This document shows positions 26,765 through 35,140 of a stretch of DNA of 64,000 bases, one piece after another. Positions within the stretch are counted from its first letter, which is position 1. Every line of letters begins with the position of its first letter. Location of the stretch: the NCBI RefSeq assembly GCF_049860805.1, contig NZ_CP187555.1, positions 2,976,001 to 3,040,000 on the forward strand, read 5' to 3'. The notes under the pieces are model-generated. The model was given only the letters and a program-made list of their open reading frames with translations. It did not search any database and had not been told where the DNA came from. The stretch comes from Parabacteroides sp900760525 (GTDB lineage Bacteria; Bacteroidota; Bacteroidia; Bacteroidales; Tannerellaceae). A program made the position numbers and the translations under genes.

Positions 26765-28702
26765 TTGAACGTTTTTTACAAAACAATACGGGTACAATTG
26801 ATAAGTGTTTCTTCTTTGAAAATACATATATACATAGCGATACTAATATTAGCCCTTTGTTTTCCGCATGAAGCAAAGGGTTTCTCCGATAAAAAAGAAA
26901 AGGATTTGTTTCATATCCTTGTCATACAGTCTTACAATCAAAGTCTGAGTACCTACTCCAAGTTCGACGAGTTGTTGCACGGGAAACTCGAGGAAAAACA
27001 GATACACTCTTCCATCCACACATTCTACCTGGACTGCGAGCGTTATAATGCCACAGACGAAGAAGCCCGGATGTATTCCTTCCTCGACACTTTAAGTTTC
27101 AAACCGGACATCATCATTTCCAATGACGACCAGGCCACCTACACTTTAATGGCCTGCAATCATCCGCTCGGCAAGACGATCCCGGTTGTCTTTTCGGGTG
27201 TCAACTTCCCCAACTGGGAACTATTGGAACAGCATCCCAACTTCACCGGCTACTGGGACAAGCCCGAATACCTGAAAAACATACAACTGATCGAAAAGCT
27301 ATACGGAAGATCGAAAATCCTGATCTTTAAAACGAAAGAGTTCATCGGCAGAAAAGCGTTCGAAGCCTTGATGGAGAATATCCAAGGTCATGGAATAGCC
27401 GTTTACGAAGGTCTGTATCAAACAAGACCCCAAACGACTTCCACAGAAATCCAGCCGGGCAAAGAAGGCGCATCCGCTCTATATACGACCGCAACCGCAA
27501 GCCTGACCGCCCGCCAGCTTCTTTGGGTGTTCGAAGACAAGCCCTACACCGCTTGTATGCAAATCATCCTCGACTTCAATGTCCTGACTGTCGGACGCCT
27601 GGCCAATGTACCGAACTTCACGGTCATTAACAACGGTTTTAACGACAACAAGGGGATCACCGGAGGCTATTTCACAACCCTGCAAATACAGGCTGAGTGT
27701 GTTGCCAAAACAGCTGCCCGCATCCTGAAAGGCGCTTCTCCAACTGACATTCCTATCGTAGAAAGTCCCAAAACATTTGCTTTCGACTGGAAAGAGATGC
27801 AACGTTTCAACATACGGCTGGACGATCTGCCACAAGGAAGCGTCATCTATAACATGCCATTGGAAGTCCGTTACCGAAACTATATTATTGCAGGTGGAAT
27901 CCTGCTCGCCATAGCGGTCGTCTATATCATCCTCCACCTCATTTACATGTATCGCCGCGAAAGCGAACGGAAAAAGCAGGTACAGCTCCGGTTGGTCGAA
28001 GAAAAAGAGCGGGCCGAAGAAGCCAATAAGATGAAATCGGCATTCCTCGCCAATATGAGTCATGAAATACGTACGCCCTTAAATGCGATAGTCGGCTTCA
28101 CCAACCTGCTGCAAGACGAACAAGATCTGAGCAATGAAGAAAAGGATCTTTTCCGCGATACGATCAATAAGAACAGCAACCTGTTACTCAAGCTAATCAA
28201 CGACATTCTGGAACTCTCGCGCATCGAGTCGGGACGTATGTCATTTACATTCGACGATTGCTCCCTGAACGAGTTGCTGGAGGAGATTTACCAGACGCAT
28301 CATCTGCTTATGCCTTCCAATATCCGCTTTCTGAAAGAGTTCCAGGAGACGGAACTGGTTATCCATGTAGACCGTTTCCGCTTTACACAGGTGATAACGA
28401 ACTTCATCAACAATGCCGTCAAATTCACTTCAAAAGGCCATATCCTGTTAGGGTATATCTACAAAAAGGAAGAAAAAGAAGTTCATATTTTCGTCGAAGA
28501 CACCGGAAAAGGGATGTCGGAAGAAAATCAAAAAAAAGTATTCGAACGCTTCTTCAAAGCAGACGAATTTGCACAGGGAACCGGCTTGGGCCTGGCGATC
28601 TGCCAGACCATCGCCGAACGCCTGAACGGACGGATCACCCTCTCGTCCCAGGAAGGCAAAGGCAGCCGCTTCACTCTGATCATCCCCTGCAGGCCGAAAT
28701 AA
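26765..28702 (+). CDS. sensor histidine kinase with periplasmic substrate-binding domain
   Basis: About 645 residues: a signal/anchor helix (about 19-37), a periplasmic ABC-substrate-binding-like domain (about 50-355; ILVIQSYNQS, PDIIISNDDQAT, PVVFSGVNFP, NVLTVGRLANVPNFTVINNGF), a membrane helix (about 372-395), then a complete histidine kinase. H-box FLANMSHEIRTPL near 427-439, N-box TNFINNAVKFT, G1 DTGKGM, and G2 QGTGLGLAI are all present. No receiver domain and no response-regulator gene lie nearby. No ATG exists near the start; the TTG at 26765 (or later in-frame TTGs at 26798 and 26816) must be used. Two bp separate it from namZ, so co-transcription is expected. Confidence 0.85.
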   Translation: MNVFYKTIRVQLISVSSLKIHIYIAILILALCFPHEAKGFSDKKEKDLFHILVIQSYNQSLSTYSKFDELLHGKLEEKQIHSSIHTFYLDCERYNATDEEARMYSFLDTLSFKPDIIISNDDQATYTLMACNHPLGKTIPVVFSGVNFPNWELLEQHPNFTGYWDKPEYLKNIQLIEKLYGRSKILIFKTKEFIGRKAFEALMENIQGHGIAVYEGLYQTRPQTTSTEIQPGKEGASALYTTATASLTARQLLWVFEDKPYTACMQIILDFNVLTVGRLANVPNFTVINNGFNDNKGITGGYFTTLQIQAECVAKTAARILKGASPTDIPIVESPKTFAFDWKEMQRFNIRLDDLPQGSVIYNMPLEVRYRNYIIAGGILLAIAVVYIILHLIYMYRRESERKKQVQLRLVEEKERAEEANKMKSAFLANMSHEIRTPLNAIVGFTNLLQDEQDLSNEEKDLFRDTINKNSNLLLKLINDILELSRIESGRMSFTFDDCSLNELLEEIYQTHHLLMPSNIRFLKEFQETELVIHVDRFRFTQVITNFINNAVKFTSKGHILLGYIYKKEEKEVHIFVEDTGKGMSEENQKKVFERFFKADEFAQGTGLGLAICQTIAERLNGRITLSSQEGKGSRFTLIIPCRPK

Positions 28703-28734
28703 AAAAGGCGGACCGTGTGCCGGAACCGCCTTTT
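28701..28734. terminator. terminator after the sensor kinase
   Basis: AAAAAAGGCGG and CCGCCTTTT arms begin at the kinase stop codon. It separates the kinase from the converging META-domain gene. Confidence 0.85.
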
Positions 28735-28755
28735 AAAACATTTCTACAATGAATA

Positions 28756-29199
28756 TCACTTCTTTTCCAATACCATCAGTTTAGTATTGTCTATGCCATA
28801 CAGAGCGATCTTATCGACTGGCTTCGTATCTCCTTCCGCTTCAAAGCGAACGACTTTGTCCAAAGCCTCCAACAGTTCGCGCTCACCACTCATATCCGGG
28901 CAAGCCATACGCGTCGTCGCGACCTGCGGGAACTTAATGATATGCTTGTGAGAATCGCTATATTCGATCTGCCCCATCATCCGGTTACAACCAGCCTTCC
29001 CGGAAAGAGAATGACGAGCCACGTCAAACTCGATCACCTGGTTCGTTTCGGCAGGATTCAACGTCTTTCCGTTCAGCTCGATAATGTTCCAGCTACCGTC
29101 CAGATCGGAGAAAGTCGCCTCCACGCCCTTTTTCGCCTTACAGGAAGCAAAGATACCGATGCTCAAAACAGCCAGGCAAAGATATATGTACTTCTTCAT
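28756..29199 (-). CDS. META-domain (HslJ-like) lipoprotein, copy 1
   Basis: A 147-residue lipoprotein. Starting at the ATG at 29199 gives signal peptide MKKYIYLCLAVLSIGIFASC, with C20 as lipid-attachment cysteine. The META domain (about 35-140) shows LDGSWNIIELNGK, FDVARHSLSGKAGCNRMMG and ATTRMACPD, the classic GxxGCN and TxxACP motifs of heat-shock protein HslJ-like proteins. The function is unknown. It is 10 bp downstream of a paralogue, forming a tandem pair. Confidence 0.88.
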   Translation of the reverse strand: MKKYIYLCLAVLSIGIFASCKAKKGVEATFSDLDGSWNIIELNGKTLNPAETNQVIEFDVARHSLSGKAGCNRMMGQIEYSDSHKHIIKFPQVATTRMACPDMSGERELLEALDKVVRFEAEGDTKPVDKIALYGIDNTKLMVLEKK

Positions 29200-29209
29200 T
29201 TCCGTCCGA

Positions 29210-29635
29210 TTAGTTTTTTGACAAAACCAACAATACGTTACCGTTGGCATCGACCAGCAGCATTTCATTCTCAGACTGGCCGGCTTTTACGCCTTTCACG
29301 TCTCCCATAGCTTTCAGGATCGCATCTTCGGTTTCCATATCCGGGCAAGCCATCATAGTGGTAGCGGCAGGATTGATCGTGATGGAAGAAACATCCTGGT
29401 CATCCAGCACGACAGTCGAATTAAAGATGTTACATCCCGCATTACCGTGGACTTTATTATCTTTCATATCAAACTCCATATTGGGCAAACCTTCTTTCAG
29501 TAACTTTTCACCTTTCACTTCCACAATATTCCATTTACCTTCCAACTTCTTTGCATCTGTTTTGGCTTCAGAGCAAGAAAACAACATCCCGACAAAAGCA
29601 GGAACCATCAAAAGTGTCAAAATAGCTTTTTTCAT
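29210..29635 (-). CDS. META-domain (HslJ-like) lipoprotein, copy 2
   Basis: A 141-residue lipoprotein; the ATG at 29635 gives MKKAILTLLMVPAFVGMLFSC, with the lipobox cysteine at 21. The META domain has LEGKWNIVEVKGE, NKVHGNAGCNIFN and ATTMMACPD. It is homologous to copy 1 but clearly diverged, so the tandem pair is not a recent duplication. The first gene of the pair in transcription order; the 635-bp region upstream is repeat-rich and carries no obvious promoter consensus. Confidence 0.88.
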   Translation of the reverse strand: MKKAILTLLMVPAFVGMLFSCSEAKTDAKKLEGKWNIVEVKGEKLLKEGLPNMEFDMKDNKVHGNAGCNIFNSTVVLDDQDVSSITINPAATTMMACPDMETEDAILKAMGDVKGVKAGQSENEMLLVDANGNVLLVLSKN

Positions 29636-29799
29636 CTTTTTCTTTTCATTTATAATTATCACTCGTAAGGATAAGACGTCGAATCCTTGCAAAAAGTTCC
29701 CGAAGGAGTTATTATTTAATATATCTTAACGCATAGTGTTCCTGATAAAACAAGTATAATCCATACTGTCAAGAATGAAGCTGCCTCTGCTTATTAAAA

Positions 29800-29982
29800 C
29801 ACAGGTATTTTGATTGCAAAGCATATATGTTTTGAAATCGAATCACCGGTGTTTTGAAAAGGAATGCCTGGCCCTTCCCCAAAAAGCAGGCATTCGTTGC
29901 CGAAAAGATGCCTACCTTTTTTCCATCCCCCTATAGGCTTTTCCCCAACACCCTTAAGGGTATTTTTTTTAGCCTTTAGGCT
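29800..29982. repeat. array with about 21-bp period and palindromic heads
   Basis: Short dyads recur every 20-23 bp: CATATATG (29822), CACCGGTG (29844), GCCTGGC-like (29866), GCAGGCAT (29886), GATGCCTACC (29907), CCTATAGG (29930), CCCTTAAGGG (29951), AGCCTTTAGGCT (29971). The first units share a TTTTGA tail after the head; later ones have T- or C-rich linkers. AATGCCTG (29863) and CAGGCATT (29887) are exact complements, so neighbouring units can also pair with each other. Short open frames across it look non-coding. Confidence 0.7.
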
Positions 29983-30270
29983 ATATTTTATGGGACAAAC
30001 CCCAATCCGCCCTCCTATATCACAAAACCGAAAACCGGGTTCACAGGTTGTAAAAGACCTAATGATCAATATTTTGAAGTGAAGGCAGTGAAGTTTGATT
30101 ACATGATTGAATAAAAAATATGGAAGAGGAGACTATCAATCACGATCTATTTTAGCAGACATTCACAGATTTCACAGTAATATTCTGATTTTTAACACCT
30201 CACAGCAAGGTGAACCCAAATTGAATAAAACAACCGGAGAAGGTCATTTAGAGGATAAGCATCGATAGAT
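29983..30270. other. gene-free stretch, no recognised feature
   Basis: The rest of the 635-bp gap between the META pair and the Rpn gene. It is AT-rich with a few short direct repeats (ACAGATTTCACAG-like) and no reading frame with coding character, no tRNA and no clear terminator. Confidence 0.6.
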
Positions 30271-31170
30271 TTACAAACCGCTGATTTCTTCCACCGACAG
30301 ACCGGTGCATTGCGCTATCGTTTCGATATTTACTCCCTGTTTCTTAAAATTGGCAGCAATAAGGCGCTGTTCTTCCGCTTTGCCTTCCATTTTACCTTCC
30401 GCTTTACCTTTCTCCATCCCGTCTTCAAAACTGGTATCGAGGGCGGCAGAAAGATCGCGTTCGACGGAAAGACTCAATTCGTATTCTAAGCGCTGGTCGG
30501 GAGTCATGCGCTCTACCTCCACGATGCTTTTCAGCTTCCGGAATATCTGATTGTTCAGTTCTTTGGGTAATCGTTCCATGATCTCGATGTTGTTTAAGAC
30601 ATATAACCACTTCTTATAAAGCGTATCGCACTCATGCAAAGGTAATACAAATTTCGGCATTTCAAGATAGATTTCATTAAGCGTTTCACTAAACGGAACC
30701 TTCAACTCACGATCCATGCGGACGATGTCCCAGCGGTATTTGTCTGGCAATGACGGTTCCATGATGTAATTCAGGACACAAATGACGTACACTTTATTGA
30801 TCTGGTAGTTCCAACATTTACGAACCGCCTCGTCGGGTTCCTTCTCCAACTTTTCCTTTACGATCATCGTCTGTTGCTGGATAGCAAACGAAGCGTAGTA
30901 TAACACTCTGTCGGAGAAATACTTCTGACGGCTTTTCTGCATCTCGACAATAAACACTTCGCCTTTTTCATTCTCACAAAAGATATCGAAGACAGCCCGT
31001 CGCTGGTCTTGTTTCAGGCCGAGCATCTCGACGTTCCGAAACGTGATGTCGACTATCACTTCTTGCTGGATAACTTCATTGAGAAAACTGATAATAAGAT
31101 CTTTACTTAATTCACTCCCGAAAATCAACTTCCACCCGTAGTCCGAAAAAGGATTGACAAATTTACTCAT
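30271..31170 (-). CDS. Rpn-family / PD-(D/E)XK nuclease-type protein
   Basis: A 299-residue protein of the family annotated as Rpn recombination-promoting nuclease or PD-(D/E)XK nuclease family transposase. It opens NPFSDYGWKLIFGSELSKDLIISFLN, and the nuclease core RRAVFDIFCENEKGEVFIVEMQKSRQ gives the D...ExQ active-site pattern (D about 62, E and Q about 76-78). The C-terminal quarter is a charged helix with DGMEKGKAEGKMEGKAEEQR, then an HTH-like end (IETIAQCTGLSVEEISGL). Such genes are multicopy and mobile-looking in Bacteroidales. It stands alone between two gene-poor gaps. Confidence 0.85.
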   Translation of the reverse strand: MSKFVNPFSDYGWKLIFGSELSKDLIISFLNEVIQQEVIVDITFRNVEMLGLKQDQRRAVFDIFCENEKGEVFIVEMQKSRQKYFSDRVLYYASFAIQQQTMIVKEKLEKEPDEAVRKCWNYQINKVYVICVLNYIMEPSLPDKYRWDIVRMDRELKVPFSETLNEIYLEMPKFVLPLHECDTLYKKWLYVLNNIEIMERLPKELNNQIFRKLKSIVEVERMTPDQRLEYELSLSVERDLSAALDTSFEDGMEKGKAEGKMEGKAEEQRLIAANFKKQGVNIETIAQCTGLSVEEISGL

Positions 31171-31364
31171 AGCTAAAATGTTTTAGTTATGCCCAATAGC
31201 AGGCATGCGGTAAATGTAGGCATTATTATTTACATCGAATACCTATTGAGGGATTTATTTCAAGATCTGCAGGATATGAACTATAAATGATGGATCAAAT
31301 CAGCCAATATCCTAACCACCAACAAAGGATTTAGCCAATTAAGAAGCCTTATGGATTAATTTTG

Positions 31365-31372
31365 TATATTTG
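31365..31372 (+). promoter_or_regulatory. -7 element for the HTH-M23 pair
   Basis: TATATTTG matches TAnnTTTG 23 bp before the ATG at 31396. The -33 region is weak. Confidence 0.5.
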
Positions 31373-31395
31373 TTGCAACGTAAAAATAGTATAAT

Positions 31396-31878
31396 ATGGA
31401 CGCAAAAGATTTATTGAACAACAGCTGTATACATCATGGACGCAACCTCGTTCGTCTTATGAACAGAAAAGGACTCAAAGTGGAAGATCTGGAGAAAGCA
31501 CTCCAATTATCACAAACACAGATACAGGAACTAATGGAGATGAAAAAGATCGATGACGAGATGTTGGATAAACTGGCAAAGGCTTTGGATGTTTCGGTTG
31601 AGACGATTAAAGAAATGAGAGAGGATGAGGCTTCGGTCAATATTGAAAATAACACATTCAATATTGAAAATGAGAATAACACCAACAGCCCTGTTTATAA
31701 TAATATAGTTGGCAATCAGGAACAGACGAACAACCACAAATACGACAACGTTTCTTTCACCCAAATCATCGAAGCCTACAGGCTGATGCTTAAACAGGAA
31801 CGGGAAGAAGTGAGCAAACTTCAAAAGCGTGTCGATGAATTGGAAAAGCAAAAGAACCGGAAGCCTGAGAATGAATAA
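31396..31878 (+). CDS. helix-turn-helix protein with coiled-coil tail
   Basis: 160 residues. An N-terminal XRE-like HTH (about 15-73; LKVEDLEKALQLSQTQIQEL, then LAKALDVSVETIKEM) is followed by an Asn/Glu-rich linker with a repeated NIEN(N/E)NT pattern (about 80-115) and a C-terminal coiled coil (about 122-155, EREEVSKLQKRVDELEKQK). Likely a DNA-binding regulator or dimeric adaptor; targets unknown. Its last 8 bp overlap the M23 peptidase start, so the two are translationally linked. A functional link between them is inference. Confidence 0.78.
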   Translation: MDAKDLLNNSCIHHGRNLVRLMNRKGLKVEDLEKALQLSQTQIQELMEMKKIDDEMLDKLAKALDVSVETIKEMREDEASVNIENNTFNIENENNTNSPVYNNIVGNQEQTNNHKYDNVSFTQIIEAYRLMLKQEREEVSKLQKRVDELEKQKNRKPENE

Positions 31879-33121
31879 GAGTATCGTCCTATATTTGTTA
31901 CTGGCAGGATTGCTGACCTGCTTTTCCTGTACACATACGAAACAACAACCCGAAGAAGAAGGCGTCGACAGCGAATGGCTCGACAGCCTGCAGCACGTAT
32001 ACCAGTACGGCGTTTGTATCGATTCGCTGAACGTGACGGAATATAAGATGAAAAACGGCGATAACCCCGCCTCTATCTTTTCCAGTCTCGGTTTCTCCGC
32101 CATGAAAGCGGACAGCATCACGAAGGCTTCGATCAATGTCCTGGACCCGACCAAGCTCCGCGCGGGCATGAACTACTATACGTTTACGACCCAGGACAGC
32201 GTGGCTGATATCCGATATATCGCTTTTGCCAAGTCGCTCGTCGACTACGCCGTCATCGACCTGACAGGCGATTCGATCCTGGCTTACGAATTTAACAAGC
32301 CCATCACCATCAAACGCCATTATACGGAAGGCACGATCAATTCCTCTCTCTGGAACGTGATCAAGGCGAACGGGGCGGACCCGTTGCTGGCTATCAAGAT
32401 TTCGGATGTGTATGCCTGGCAGATCGACTTCTTCGACGTGAAAGAAGGAGATTCGTTCCGGGTGCTGTACGACGTCGCCTATATTGACGACACGACCGCC
32501 CTCAATATCACATCCATCGAAGGGGCCGTATTCACGCATCAGGGAAAAGACTTTACCGCCATACCGTTTACACAGGATAGCGTTTTCGAATATTTCGACC
32601 TCGAAGGGAACAGCCTCCGGAAAGCATTCCTAAAAGCGCCGCTGGATTTCTTCCGCATCACTTCGCGCTTTACAAACGCCCGCTTCCATCCGATCCTAAA
32701 GCGCTACCGGGCGCACCACGGAGTGGACTACGCGGCTCCCGTCGGGACGGAGGTCAAGAGTATCGGAGCCGGAACTGTCATCGCCAAAGGATATATGGGC
32801 GGTGGCGGCCATACGTTGAAAGTGAAACACAACTCCGTATACACAACTTCCTACATGCACCTGAGCAAATATGCCAAAGGCATACAAGTCGGCAGCCACG
32901 TACAACAAGGACAGGTGATCGGCTACGTCGGTTCGACCGGCCTCTCGACAGGGCCTCACCTCGATTTCCGGGTATATAAGAACGGACAGCCGATCAACCC
33001 GCTACAGATGGAAGCTCCGCCTTCGTTGCCGGTCAAACCGGAACTACGCGACAGTTTCGCGATCGTGAAACGGACGGTATTGGCGGAATTGGACAGCATG
33101 AGAGTTAATAACAATTTATAA
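31871..33121 (+). CDS. M23 (LytM-type) peptidase lipoprotein
   Basis: 416 residues. The ATG at 31871 gives lipoprotein signal MNKSIVLYLLLAGLLTCFSC (C20); an upstream in-frame start at 31829 would hide it. After an OapA/LysM-like N-terminal half comes the peptidase domain (about 270-385) with HHGVDYAAPVGT (first Zn ligands), YMHLSKYAKG (catalytic His) and GPHLDFRVYKNG. The last motif reads HLD where M23 enzymes usually have HxH, so one zinc ligand is changed to Asp. M23 proteins cut peptidoglycan cross-links or act as inactive activators of amidases. It overlaps the HTH gene by 8 bp. Confidence 0.88.
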   Translation: MNKSIVLYLLLAGLLTCFSCTHTKQQPEEEGVDSEWLDSLQHVYQYGVCIDSLNVTEYKMKNGDNPASIFSSLGFSAMKADSITKASINVLDPTKLRAGMNYYTFTTQDSVADIRYIAFAKSLVDYAVIDLTGDSILAYEFNKPITIKRHYTEGTINSSLWNVIKANGADPLLAIKISDVYAWQIDFFDVKEGDSFRVLYDVAYIDDTTALNITSIEGAVFTHQGKDFTAIPFTQDSVFEYFDLEGNSLRKAFLKAPLDFFRITSRFTNARFHPILKRYRAHHGVDYAAPVGTEVKSIGAGTVIAKGYMGGGGHTLKVKHNSVYTTSYMHLSKYAKGIQVGSHVQQGQVIGYVGSTGLSTGPHLDFRVYKNGQPINPLQMEAPPSLPVKPELRDSFAIVKRTVLAELDSMRVNNNL

Positions 33122-33131
33122 TAATGACACT

Positions 33132-33500
33132 ATGAAGTTTTTGGGAAATATCATCTGGCTTATCTGCGGCGGATTGATCACGGCCGTGGAATATCTGATA
33201 TCCAGCTTGCTGCTGATGGTTACGATAATCGGTATCCCTTTCGGGTTGCAGACCTTGAAGTTAGGGATGCTGGCCCTCTGGCCTTTCGGCAGCCGGGTGA
33301 CGGACAACGGCAATTCAGGCGGTTGCCTGTGCCTGATCATGAACGTGATCTGGATATTCATCGGCGGCTTTTGGATCTGCCTGACGCATTTATTCTTCGG
33401 GTTGCTGTTGTGCATCACGATTATCGGCATTCCCTTCGGCAGGCAGCATTTCAAAATGGCTGCGCTGGCTCTTACGCCGTTCGGAAAAAATATCGTTTAG
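33132..33500 (+). CDS. YccF-domain membrane protein
   Basis: 122 residues made of two similar halves, each ending in the YccF/DUF307 signature (TIIGIPFGLQTLKLGMLALWPFG near 33-55 and TIIGIPFGRQHFKMAALALTPFG near 96-118). Each half has a hydrophobic helix or two, giving about three to four membrane passes. Function is unknown in bacteria generally. It starts 10 bp after the M23 gene and may share its transcript. Confidence 0.9.
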   Translation: MKFLGNIIWLICGGLITAVEYLISSLLLMVTIIGIPFGLQTLKLGMLALWPFGSRVTDNGNSGGCLCLIMNVIWIFIGGFWICLTHLFFGLLLCITIIGIPFGRQHFKMAALALTPFGKNIV

Positions 33501-33510
33501 AAGAAAAGAA

Positions 33511-34170
33511 TCAGTCTATCACCGGATAGCTCTGCCGTGCCTCTTGGCGCGTGCAGGCGTTGAAATGCCACCATTCGTACAGGATGGAACGGAATCCTGC
33601 TTTTCGCATCAGCCGTCGTAACAGACGGCGGTTTCCGTATTCGGTGCGGGTAATCCGGCCGTTCTCCAGCAATGCCTCTTCATTATTGGTATGCGCTTCT
33701 TCGCCAAAATAATCGAAAGGAGTGCCCATAGGAAGAGGCATGCCTTTTTCGTCGAGGATCGTCAGATCGACTGCCAAGCCGTAGTTATGCAGGCCTCCCC
33801 CGTTTGCCGGATTGCTGACATAGTTAGTTTTATCCGTTCCACGGACAAGCGCCCACATCTTCTTTTGTACCGACATGGGACGGGCGGCATCATAGATTAC
33901 AAACCGCCATCCGGGATGTTCCTCTTTCAACAGTCGATGGGCGGCAAGCAGTTTGCGGGCCGCATCGGGATGCAGCCAGGCACGCGTGATCCCGGAATAA
34001 ACAGCCTTCCCAAGAAAATTCTCCGCCGTCGCATACACCAAATCCACCCGCAACGTCGTATCCATAGCAGAAACATCCACCAAGTCCCGTTCTGCCATAT
34101 ATCCATCCAAATCCTGCCCCTGACAGAATACGGAGATAAGAAAAAAGAGTATGACGTAAAGATATTTCAT
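33511..34170 (-). CDS. D-Ala-D-Ala dipeptidase-like M15 peptidase (VanX/DdpX type)
   Basis: 219 residues with signal peptide MKYLYVILFFLISVFCQG. The M15D metal site is present: GGGLHNYGLAVDLTI (His and Asp zinc ligands) and EWWHFNACT (catalytic Glu and third ligand His), plus VIYDAARPMSVQKKMW, the substrate-binding Arg region. Secreted DdpX-like enzymes hydrolyse D-Ala-D-Ala for recycling. No other van genes are present, so a vancomycin-resistance role is unlikely. It stands next to murI, another cell-wall gene. Confidence 0.9.
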   Translation of the reverse strand: MKYLYVILFFLISVFCQGQDLDGYMAERDLVDVSAMDTTLRVDLVYATAENFLGKAVYSGITRAWLHPDAARKLLAAHRLLKEEHPGWRFVIYDAARPMSVQKKMWALVRGTDKTNYVSNPANGGGLHNYGLAVDLTILDEKGMPLPMGTPFDYFGEEAHTNNEEALLENGRITRTEYGNRRLLRRLMRKAGFRSILYEWWHFNACTRQEARQSYPVID

Positions 34171-34207
34171 AATTGACAGATATGAACTACCTCATATTCT
34201 TATATTT

Positions 34208-35041
34208 TCAATCAATCGAAATCTGTTCCACCTCTACGGGATGGCTCAGGAAGACAGAGGCGGCATCGGAGAATTTGGTGGCGGACTCGGTGGTCAGGAA
34301 ACGGCAATTACCCTGTTTTGTCAAACGGCCATCCATTTCGGGATGGCGACGCAGGTAATCGATCAGGCTTGCGGCCACGTATTCCCCTTGCGAGAATAAA
34401 GTAATTCCGGCAGGCAGGAATGCCTTGATCTTTTCAACCAGCAACGGATAATGCGTGCACCCCAAGACAAGCGTATCGATCTCCGGATCGGCAGCCAGGA
34501 TATGCTCCAGATGCTTCCGTACGAAATAGTCCGCTCCCGGCGAAGCAAACTCATTATTCTCGACCAGCGGGACCCACATCGGACAGGCTTCACCCGTAAC
34601 CGTTATATGCGGGAACATCTTCTCTATTTCCATCGCATAAGAGCCGGAAGTGATAGTTCCGGTCGTCCCCAGAATGCCGACATGCTTGCTCCTGCTGATC
34701 TGATCCATCAACTCCACCGTAGGCCGGATTACGCCCAACACCCGGCGGTCCGGATCCCACTGTGGCAAGTCCCGCTGCTGGATCGTACGCAAAGCTTTTG
34801 CCGACGCCGTATTGCAAGCCAGGATAACAAGCTGGCACCCTTCATTGAAAAGCGTCTCCACAGCCTGCCTTGTAAAACGGTAGACGACTTCGAACGAGCG
34901 TGTGCCATAAGGCGAACGGGCGTTATCGCCTAAATAAATATAATCATACCCCGGCATGGCTTCCCGTATCTTATCAAAGATGGTAAGCCCTCCGTAACCG
35001 GAGTCGAAGATACCAATCGGGCCTGGTGCAGATGAAAACAT
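34208..35041 (-). CDS. murI: glutamate racemase
   Basis: Makes D-glutamate for peptidoglycan without a cofactor. The catalytic cysteines lie in LACNTASA (about C77) and GCTHYPLL (about C194). GIFDSGYGGLTI (10-21) and YLGDNARSPYGTRS are also typical. Length 277 is standard. It is the last gene of the minus-strand envelope cluster after the ompH pair, with a hairpin in the 99-bp gap. Confidence 0.96.
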   Translation of the reverse strand: MFSSAPGPIGIFDSGYGGLTIFDKIREAMPGYDYIYLGDNARSPYGTRSFEVVYRFTRQAVETLFNEGCQLVILACNTASAKALRTIQQRDLPQWDPDRRVLGVIRPTVELMDQISRSKHVGILGTTGTITSGSYAMEIEKMFPHITVTGEACPMWVPLVENNEFASPGADYFVRKHLEHILAADPEIDTLVLGCTHYPLLVEKIKAFLPAGITLFSQGEYVAASLIDYLRRHPEMDGRLTKQGNCRFLTTESATKFSDAASVFLSHPVEVEQISID

Positions 35042-35085
35042 GGGAGAAGTTATTTATTTTGAACTTTGAAAGATATATAGACAAC

Positions 35086-35116
35086 GAAGGATGCCTTTCC
35101 GAGAGAGGCATCCTTC
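35086..35116. terminator. hairpin between ompH copy 2 and murI
   Basis: GAAGGATGCCT and AGGCATCCTTC form an 11-bp stem with a 9-nt loop. No strong T-run follows on either strand, so it may be a weak terminator or attenuate murI relative to the upstream genes. Confidence 0.55.
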
Positions 35117-35140
35117 ACTATTTTATGATTGCTAATGCTA

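Noticed and set aside
29864..30082. 72-residue plus-strand frame in the gene-free gap
   Set aside because: Low-complexity, proline-rich translation of the repeat array with no start context or homologue-like pattern.
30271..31170. Insertion sequence around the Rpn-type gene
   Set aside because: No terminal inverted repeats or target-site duplications could be found at either end; shared GCAGGCAT strings on both sides are too short and in the same orientation.
33511..34170. VanX-type vancomycin resistance gene
   Set aside because: It has a signal peptide and no vanH, vanA-type ligase or vanRS neighbours; a cell-wall recycling dipeptidase is the simpler reading.
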